From: Brachypterus glaber
Lineage: Eukaryota > Arthropoda > Insecta > Coleoptera > Kateretidae
DNA: 64,000 bases
Direction: 5' to 3'
Assembly (NCBI GenBank): GCA_958510825.1
Contig: OY294049.1
Coordinates: forward strand, 37,848,774-37,912,773
In this document: piece after piece, positions 56,601-64,000 of the stretch
Position numbering within the stretch: the first letter of the stretch is position 1
Layout of the letters: the number at the start of each line of letters is the position of its first letter
Translations under genes and position numbers: made by a program
Notes under the pieces: generated by a model
Databases searched by the model: none
What the model was told of the DNA's origin: nothing
The model's input: the letters and a program-made list of their open reading frames with translations, nothing else

Positions 56601-59600
56601 GCAGTGCCAAAAACCCCTGGATACAAATTTTTATGAAAATATACAGAAAATATATAAAGGGGTTGTACCCCACCCCCTAGAATGGGGTTGGGGTTGATAT
56701 TTTTATATTATTGTATTCCCTAGTAGAAAAGTAACGTTGTATTAACGTTTTCGCAACGTTGAATTATTGTTTAAAATCATGTTGTCACAATGTATAAATG
56801 TTCCGCTTCACAACGTTGGATACTAACGTTATACTCTAACGTTGCCACAACGTTGTATTTTAACATTTGTGAAAATTTAATGTTAGAATATGGTTTATTT
56901 TAGGGTTGACATGTAACGTTAAAATCTAATGATGAAATATTTTTGATTTCAATGTAACTAAACGTTAAAAATCACTGGGAAATTATAGCAAAACACAACG
57001 ATGCGTGAAGTTGTATTTTAGTGATTTCTACCGTATTTTAGTGATTTCTACCAGGGCAACGTTGTGAAGCGGAACATTTATACATTGTGACAACATGATT
57101 TTAAACAATAATACAACGTTACTCTTCTACTAGGGTTGTCTCTGGAAATACATAATTGTGCCGAATTTTAGCTTCCTAGCTTAATCCTAACTGCGTAAAA
57201 AATACAAGATTTAACCTATATTTAGATATTAAACAAATATACAGAGAAAGTGTTTAATAAATAAAAGCATATAAAAAAAAACAAAGTCACACGTCGAATT
57301 GATAACCTTCTCCTTTTTGGAAGTCGGTTAAAAACAGCCCAATTTAGTACATTTTAGTCATTATCTGTTTGGAAGATCTATTTTTTGAATGAAACTTAAA
57401 GCATATTCAGAAGCTTGCATAAGAACATAAAACATAAGAATGCGATGCTGTGATTCGCTTACAAGATACATGGCGGCCCATCAAGCCAATCACGGCATCG
57501 CATTGTTATGTTTTATGTTCTTATGCGAGCTTGTGATTAGGCACTTAGTAGGGCATGAAATGTCCTACGAAAAGTTAGCGTTTATATTTTTAATGTTGTC
57601 TTATTTTACCCCACTATCCCCCAGTATAAAATGATAAAAGTTTTATTGGACAGACGACAAAAAAACTATAATTAGTTTATTAATAGCAAATAATATATAT
57701 TAATAATAATGTTTTAGTGTTCTAAATAGTCTTACTATATTATGTGTCTATAAAATTCTATTTTCTGTTGACCTTACGATAACAAAAAATAAAACTTTAT
57801 TTTTAGTGCATATTCATTATTAATAATACGCAATATATTGCGTATTGTGTATTTTGCTTTCATTTTTTTTTAACGGGAAAGCCTGGTATTCTTGCAATTT
57901 TTAATTTATTTTTTGCGTTTTATATAAAAAATGTCGATTTGTCCGGACAGCATAACTTAATACGCTTTAACTATAACTATATTATTGTTTCCTTATCATT
58001 GATCGCATAGCAAAAAGGATGCATTCTCTATTCCCCAGATAGCACAAAATGATACTATGGACGTCCAATGGACGTATGTTCATGGACGGCTGTACGTCCA
58101 TAGAATGCCCATTTTTCTTTATGGACGTCCCATGGACATCCGTTCAGAGTCCAGATAACACAACTGTGGACATCCATAAGGTGTCTGTTCAAACCATCAA
58201 TCCAGCCACCATAGGACTTGCCTTTTGCTTACTTAACTGGTTTTTGCGACTGTGAAAAACTGTTATTTAACTTGCAATGTTTGTTGTTTGTTTGTTTAGG
58301 GCAAATCTGCCAAAGGCTTTTTCGACCACTTAGAATATACTTAGTAAGCTAAAATTTGGCACACATGCTCGTCTGACAATACAATTTTATATAAAACTTA
58401 CCCCCCCAACCCCCACTCCTAAAATTAAAAAAATCCATTTATTACCCACAAGATAATTTAAAACTAAAATTACGTTACATACTCATCCAGTGATAATCAA
58501 ATTTTAAAATAAATTTTACATCCTCGAGGATGTAAAGGGATCCCTTATCTTCCCATCACCCCATACGCGTATAAGGCTAAGTTTACCCTCTCTCTGTTTC
58601 ACCCACAGAATAAACGTAGAGAGCTGAAATTATGGGCGTAAAATGGACACTGGATGGACGTCCACTAATAGTCGTACAAAGGATGTAAATATATGGACGT
58701 ACACAGTACATCCATTATTAGTCCGTACTTAAAAGGGATCTAAAATGGACGTCCATTGGACGACCGGTCATATATGGGTAGGAAACAATCAAATTTAGTT
58801 TTTTTTCGCTAACTTTTTAAAGGAGAACCATTGGCTCATTAAAAATAAACGTTTTATAGAAAATTACTAGTCCGCAAATGAACGTATAAAATTCAAATAT
58901 TATGTTTGCGGTGTATTTTTTATACAGTTTAAAATTCGGTGGTAAATTTTATAATATCCATTCAAATTGCCTATACATAGTCAAAAATAAATTATTTCAT
59001 TATGAATGTCTATATTATGTATATGTAGTAAAAATGAACTTTGTTCAAATAGCATTTAATATACAACTACGTTCATCAGTATTCATTATTTATTTACACA
59101 TACAATATTTTACTTAATTTTTATATAAACTACATGATAATAAATGTTAGTAATTAAAATAATGAGTTAAATAATAGTTACTATCTACGTTCTTTTTAAT
59201 AGTATATTATGCACCTAGTATGCGAACTAAGTCTTTAGTGTTCTAGACTGAAGTTTTTTTTGCTGAGACGGAGTCGAGGCAAAAAATCAGTCGAGAACAC
59301 TTAAGACAGTTCGCATACGTGGTGCATATACTATTTTTTCCACTACCTAAAGCTAGTAACTCCAAATATCAGTTAAAAATAAAGTTAGTAAATTATTTTG
59401 ACATAGCTGTCAGTTTGACAAATAAGTTGAAAAAAGTTAGTAGTTGTCTCAAACATTTTTCATTATTGACCGTCGTCAATAAACAATGCTTAACAACGGT
59501 CAATAATAAATAAGTTCACTGATTTTATTGGTTGCGAAGGTAAACAAGCCTTGGCAACGGTAGATAATATGTAAGCTAGCACTTAATTAGGTAGCAGAAA

Positions 59601-61441
59601 AAAATATTTAATAGTTATTTATGTTACGAAAGAGGAAACTAGGATATTGCCCATGAGAGGGCAATATTAGTTTACTCACGAGTAACATACAAAGTTTTAT
59701 CCAATAAATAGCTTAGAAATTCATATTTTTATTAAAAATTTTAATGAAATTTACAAGAAAATGATTTGGCAAGTTGAGTGGTTAAAATAAATATTGTCCA
59801 ATCTATAAAGTAAAAGCCACGTGTGGGTTATTATTGAGTTTCTTTATTTAAAATAAAGCTAGTAATTGTCTTATTATCTGTATGCATTCGATAAAAATAA
59901 TTTTAATTTTCTAGAATGTCAAAAATAACCAAAAATTATAACAGGAAATTTCTTTGGTTGGAAAATTTAGGTTTTCTCTCACTTCCTCCACACCCAACGA
60001 TGATTCTACGATACGCCGTTGCTTTCAGTATTTAAATCCTCGAATTTCAGTATTTTGCAATTGCCGCAATAACTTGTAAAAGCTTGTATCTAAATTCTTT
60101 AAGTTCGGCGTAGCTTTTATAGATTTTACTTTAGATAATGTTGTCATAAGGGAACGTTCAAGTATGGGGGTCATTTTGGAGTGTTACGCCCATGTTAATG
60201 GTATAGGAAAATAGAGTTACGGGGGGAGGGGGGTCCAAAATGATCAAAATTCGCGTTACGTAATACTTGAACGTTCCCTAAGCATAAAATTTTAAATGCC
60301 TAGTTTAAATCGTTTAAAAGTTATTGTGCTATACGAAAAAAAGTTTTTTCCCCGTTTTAAAAAAGTTAACGTAGTTCTTCAAAAACTCTATAGAATAAAA
60401 TGAGTTTCTGTATTAACAGTGACAGTGACTAAGCCTTTGTGGAGTACAAAAAATCGACCTTCAAATTTTAAAAATATTTTTTTTTATATAGAAAGGGAGA
60501 TATCATTCTGAAATGTTGTAGGTATCTTTATTTATATTAAAAAAAATACAAAAAAAAATAGATTTTTAAAGTGCCATTTTTTGGCCATAAATATTTTTCA
60601 AAAAACGATGGTCGCCATAATTTCGGCCGTTTGGATTGACTAAAAAAAATGGATATTATTCAGTTTTGAAGTCGCTATAGCCCGAACTAGAAGAAAAAAA
60701 TTTTGGCCAAAAAATAACAAAATGGCGGACTTTTTTAATGTTTTGACTTTCTGTACTTACCTAAAGTATACGCGAGAAAAATAAAGATGCCAGCCAGTGT
60801 GTAAAGATAATTTGGCAACAGGCTAATTTCTGGATGGTCTGGATCAGCCGCATAGAAATTATAATCCACATATCCAAACATAAGAAATGTGAAAACGGCG
60901 AAAAGAAAGCCGGAAAAAGTCAACAGATTTGGAGCTATAAATTTTGGGCAAAACTGAAAAAAAAAAACAAATTTTATTTTTTAGAGAAAGTTCAAGTATT
61001 ACGTAACACAAATTTTGATCATTTTGGACCCCCACCCCCTCCCTGTAACGCTATATTCCTATACTATTAACATGGGAGTAACACTCCAAAATGAGCCCCC
61101 CCAGAAGTGTTACGTAATACTTGAACGTTCCCTTACTACATTTCTATTTTTCCTCCAATTTTTTTGAATAGCTTCCTTGGCGAGTTCCTTGATAAACTCG
61201 ATCGGACGATTCGTTCTCGAGTTATCGTGCGAACCAAAAAGTTACCACAGGACAGACGGATTAGACAAAAATGATTTAGAATCTAATTTAATGTATTATT
61301 GTATAAAGTTTTGTTGGAAAAATTGTAATTTTTGAAAAAAGTTAAATTTCGGACGTCCCGGAGTGATCTTACCTGTACTAGCCAGTTCCAAAATGGGTGC
61401 ATAACATATATACTTAATATTCCTGTGTCCTTACAGCTATA
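53653..61441 (-). CDS. Ept1: Ethanolaminephosphotransferase 1 (SELENOI family), 5' exon missing
   Basis: Transfers phosphoethanolamine from CDP-ethanolamine to diacylglycerol in the ER/Golgi membrane. Six exons are visible: 61441-61373, 60953-60761, 56543-56248, 55519-55211, 54777-54595 and 53715-53653. Together they encode 370 residues in continuous phase (human 397). The first visible residues are [20 protein letters not shown], matching human [20 protein letters not shown], so only about 20 N-terminal residues lie beyond the window. The CDP-alcohol phosphotransferase signature DGIDGKQARRTG...GELFDHGLD is intact. Later matches are FEKYNTGVLFLPWGYD, SHTRCDLSNWLLVP and IAHVHYGTCV, with many membrane spans. 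The last exon reads VRQMCRHFKIHCFSIKRQTD then TGA, at the site where vertebrate SELENOI has selenocysteine. Confidence 0.95.
54868..55198. mobile_element. MITE with CACACCGG(T/C)CTGGAAACAA ends
   Basis: Left CACACCGGCCTGGAAACAAC, right ATTGTTTCCAGACCGGTGTG; the arms also share CTCAACTTTCATATAACCCA. It lies 12 bp from the exon boundary at 55211 in an Ept1 intron. Confidence 0.88.
56717..57137. mobile_element. CCCTAGTAGAA-family element (copy 2)
   Basis: Ends CCCTAGTAGAAAAGTAACGT and its complement ACTCTTCTACTAGGG. Long arms carry CACAACGTTG and GTTGTCACAATGTATAAATG. In the large Ept1 intron. A solo related end occurs at 55699-55800. Confidence 0.8.
57403..57548. mobile_element. MITE, GCCGTGATTGGCTT family (copy 2)
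   Basis: GCTTGCATAAGAACATAAAA, AAGATACATGGCGGCCCATC, AAGCCAATCACGGCATCGCA and the inverted right arm TTATGTTCTTATGCGAGCTT. Same family as 40922-41050. Confidence 0.8.
58034..58775. mobile_element. GGACGTCC-repeat element with CCCAGATAGCAC end
   Basis: Starts CCCAGATAGCACAAAATGAT. Clusters of palindromic ATGGACGTCCAT-like words sit at 58060-58190 and 58650-58770. The right boundary is not clear. Same style of end as the element at 40409-41226. Confidence 0.55.
59200..59333. mobile_element. MITE with TAGTATATTATGCACC ends
   Basis: TAGTATATTATGCACCTAGT with ATGCGAACTAAGTCTTTAGT, inverted on the right as TTAAGACAGTTCGCATACGT and GGTGCATATACTA. Confidence 0.8.
60147..60281. mobile_element. MITE, same CGTTCAAGTATTACG family (copy 3)
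   Basis: Ends TAAGGGAACGTTCAAGTAT and TACTTGAACGTTCCCTAA, inner GGGGGTCATTTTGGAGTGTT. In the Ept1 4.2-kb intron. Its inner sequence matches copy 4 at 60981 in reverse. Confidence 0.85.
60981..61135. mobile_element. MITE, same CGTTCAAGTATTACG family (copy 4)
   Basis: Ends TTAGAGAAAGTTCAAGTATT and GTAATACTTGAACGTTCCCT. The inner part (CCCACCCCCTCCCTGTAACG, CATGGGAGTAACACTCCAAA) is the reverse of copy 3. It starts about 28 bp upstream of an Ept1 exon. Confidence 0.85.
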
Positions 61442-61679
61442 CTGTAAATAAAAAACATATATACATTATTTAGTGTTAAATATAAGCCATTTTCGGCCAG
61501 TCATTATCTTAAGAAAGCTCTCCCTAGCCAATTTTTTCATTTTGCTAAACATTTTTCACACTACACCCTTTGTCATTTCTAAGCAGTATTTCATTTAAGG
61601 TCAAATGAAAAGGGACCTAAAGGTATAGATCCCATCAGTTCCTATAAGAAAAAAATTTCGCGTGACCACTTACAAATCA

Positions 61680-63704
61680 TAAGGGACTGTTAAACAGTTA
61701 TGTTACCGGGGGGAGGGATCTAGCTAAAAGGGACCCTTACAAAAAAAATCCTATCAAATTACTTTAGTATCCCATGAACTTCCATCAGATTTCGTCAGTT
61801 CTCATTTTGTATATCTGGAAAATCTGATATAAATATACTTATATAAATCTGGAAACGTGCTGATAAAAACCATATGTTTGTTTTTTCATGGGAATACATT
61901 ATTTTTTGAATTTGGAAGTATCTGATGAAGTTTGATGTGGACTTACTCATCTAGTAACATGGGATTTTAAGGGAAAAGATTTTATGCGGTTTTTGGAATT
62001 TCCATATGAAAATTCATGGAATTTTGAGTTTTTATATGTGTATTGGAACCGGTTTTCATCAGAAATTTTTAAAGGAACGACCCATATAAAATTTTTCAAT
62101 TAGGGGAACAGGGGGCACAGTGAGTTATTGGGCACAATGAATCGTTGACTATAACTCTACCAATATTAGTTTTAGAAACGCCGCTTTCTAATGGCGTGCT
62201 AAGAAGACGTTTCTCTAGATAAAGGGTCAGTTGCCGGCAAACCTGCGTGGCTTGTGTTGAAGCGAAGAGGTAGCTGCATAAAATAAATATTGAAAGTATT
62301 TTTTTTGTTAATCTGTTAATTAGGTATATTTGTACTACTTTTACGTAAATTCCAGTGTAATTTGGCTTTTTTATATTCTTTATTAACTCTTAAATAAGTG
62401 TGTTTACCGAGGTGTTTACACAAATTTATCAGATATTTGGTATGTTTTTTTATGTCCACTTTGAACTGGTCTGGTTACTGAGGGGACACAGTGAGTCAAA
62501 GACCAATTGGACACAGTGGCTCATGATCCACTGTACCTCAACTAGGGTTAAATGTTCCTGTATATTTATAATTAAAATTTTTGTAGGAATTTTGCTTTCC
62601 CATTGTTAAAATTTTCAAAATTTAGGAAATCCCTGTATTCGTGAAAAAATTTTAATTTTTTTTTGCGTATTTTAGCGTTTTATGTCGATATAAATCAATT
62701 TCAAGCAAAAAAAAAATTGTTGGTCGATTGGTAGGTCTGTCCGGGAAATCTTGTGGGCACTATAACTTAAAAACGCTTTAAGCTAGAAACTTTGGCATAC
62801 AGGTATGTTACCAAAAGTTCTCGCTCGGGATTGTTCACCAAAAACAATCCCGAGCGAGAACAATATTTACAAAAATTTGAAAATTTCATTATAGGGGTTT
62901 TTAATATTGCTGAAATTCGAATCTGATAATAAAAAAATTCTAACTCCGCCCCCGCAGGGGTGAGGGGGTAAATATTTTAAAATATTTTTCATATTTTCGT
63001 GAAAATTTGAATATGGGGGTTTTTAAGGTTGCTAAAACTATATCTGGAAATAATTTTTTTCCAAATACACCCCCTTAGGGGTGATGATGATTTTTTTGAA
63101 AATTGGTTTATACAATATACAATCAATGTATACATTTAACATTGTTTTTCAGGGTCTTGATTTACGTTAGTTTCTTTTGACTTTTGTTTTTTTTTCTTAA
63201 GTTTCATTTTCAAGGTTTTGATTTACCTACGTTAATTAATTTTAAGTTTTGTTTTTTGTTACCAAAGAGTTTTATTTAAGTTTATTTAACTATGTAGGTA
63301 TCTAAAATACACATTTTTTTTAATTAATAAATTGACTTAATTTATTTAAATATCGCGATTAAATGTACCCCATACTGACTCACTGTACCCCTTGCAGTGA
63401 TTCACTGTACCCCGTACTGGGGGCTCAGTGAATCAAATGACATACTGTCAAAAAAGTACTTGTAAAAAATCATGGTCTATTCATTTTTAATTTAAACCTG
63501 CAAATTATGTTAGCTTAAAGATCAAAGAAACGTAGTATGAAAAAAAATCTGAGTTATTGTCAAAACTTTTAAAAATATGCGCTCTGAAAAAGTAAGTGAC
63601 TCACTGTGCCCCCTGTTCCCCTATATGTGACGAAATTGTGACAATGGGTGATGGGTCTAAAAATAGTAAAAATTCGGTGACATAATTGTGGAACAGTCCC
63701 TAAA
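61680..63704. mobile_element. Outer element with TAAGGGACTGTT ends
   Basis: Left TAAGGGACTGTTAAACAGTT with ATGTTACCGGGGG, right CGGTGACATAATTGTGGAAC with AGTCCCTAA. The 1.5-kb element 62103-63621 is inserted in it. A solo right end is at about 43690-43757. Confidence 0.65.
62103..63621. mobile_element. 1.5-kb Tc1/pogo-like element with TA duplication
   Basis: TIR GGGGAACAGGGGGCACAGTG and its inverse ending CTGTGCCCCCTGTTCCCC, flanked by TA on both sides (62101-62102, 63622-63623). Subterminal repeats of CACAGTGAGTC / GACTCACTGTACCCC are scattered inside (62490, 62510, 63370-63430). No intact transposase; a further repeat (about 62725-62870) is inserted. Confidence 0.8.
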
Positions 63705-64000
63705 TAAAATTTATAACTTGTAATATTTTAATCGTGGTCTGCGAAAATGATACAAATGCAAAAAAAGTCGCAATGAGATAAGCTATGTCATATCCGTGTT
63801 TTAACTCAAAACATACGATTTATATTATCTAGCTAAATATGATTAATATATTTATTAATACGCCTGATAACCTATTTTTCGTTCCATCATTTCATTGACT
63901 TTTCATTACTACGTTTACACACGCTTATAACTACGGACTTTTATAAATTCTCCAAAAATCACTCTCAAAAACAACTTGACAGAAAAAGACAGACTGCTAT

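Larger units (their letters stand above)
56544..60760. other. Large Ept1 intron content
   Basis: 4.2 kb with many elements: 56717-57137, 57403-57548, 58034-58775, 59200-59333 and 60147-60281. No gene seen. Confidence 0.6.
61442..64000. other. Ept1 first-intron sequence with nested elements
   Basis: Minus-strand intron upstream of the first visible Ept1 exon. No candidate first exon (family ending ...GFDKYK) was found, so it lies outside. It is mostly occupied by the nested elements 61680-63704 and 62103-63621. Confidence 0.55.

Noticed and set aside
1..64000. CRISPR arrays, operons or bacterial features
   Set aside because: Spliceosomal introns throughout and eukaryotic gene families; no regularly spaced repeat arrays.

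Overview
This window is a stretch of an AT-rich, intron-containing animal nuclear genome. The proteins are insect-like throughout, and the intron sizes and dense small inverted-repeat transposons fit a holometabolous insect, most likely a beetle. The order is an inference; the sequence alone does not prove it. Thirteen protein-coding genes can be rebuilt exon by exon. Splice junctions keep frame in every case, and most summed coding lengths match known family lengths.

Layout from left to right: Phaf1 (autophagy; minus strand, 3' exons outside the window); Mettl3 (mRNA m6A methyltransferase; minus); Lyrm4/ISD11 (iron-sulfur cluster assembly; plus); Nol6 (ribosome biogenesis; minus, 9 exons); Syvn1/Hrd1 (ER-associated degradation E3 ligase; minus, 7 exons); a Speedy/RINGO-type CDK activator (plus); an ARHGAP11-like RhoGAP (minus, 9 exons) whose second intron holds the complete single-exon holocytochrome c synthase gene Hccs; Arl16 (plus); a short secreted His-rich peptide of unknown function (plus); par-6 (cell polarity; minus); Chchd7 (twin CX9C mitochondrial protein; plus); and Ept1 (ethanolaminephosphotransferase, the SELENOI family; minus, first exon outside the window). 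Four pairs are arranged head to head with 195-565 bp between start codons and probably share promoters: Mettl3/Lyrm4, Syvn1/Speedy, RhoGAP/Arl16 and par-6/Chchd7. The genes are unrelated housekeeping or cell-biology genes, not a pathway cluster.

The introns and the intergenic stretches (about 19.9-24.0, 44-48 and 51.3-53.6 kb) are full of non-autonomous DNA transposons with long terminal inverted repeats. They fall into families that recur in this window. There are also two copies of a tRNA-derived SINE, one with a 17-bp target-site duplication, a degenerate GATTGT satellite bounded by inverted repeats, and a gutted Tc1-like transposase. Several elements are nested.

Most notable: (1) the Ept1 reading frame ends in TGA within one residue of the place where vertebrate SELENOI has selenocysteine; (2) a Speedy/RINGO gene in an insect; (3) a small His-rich secreted peptide gene; (4) a fully nested Hccs gene; (5) hammerhead-ribozyme-like cores inside two large inverted repeats.
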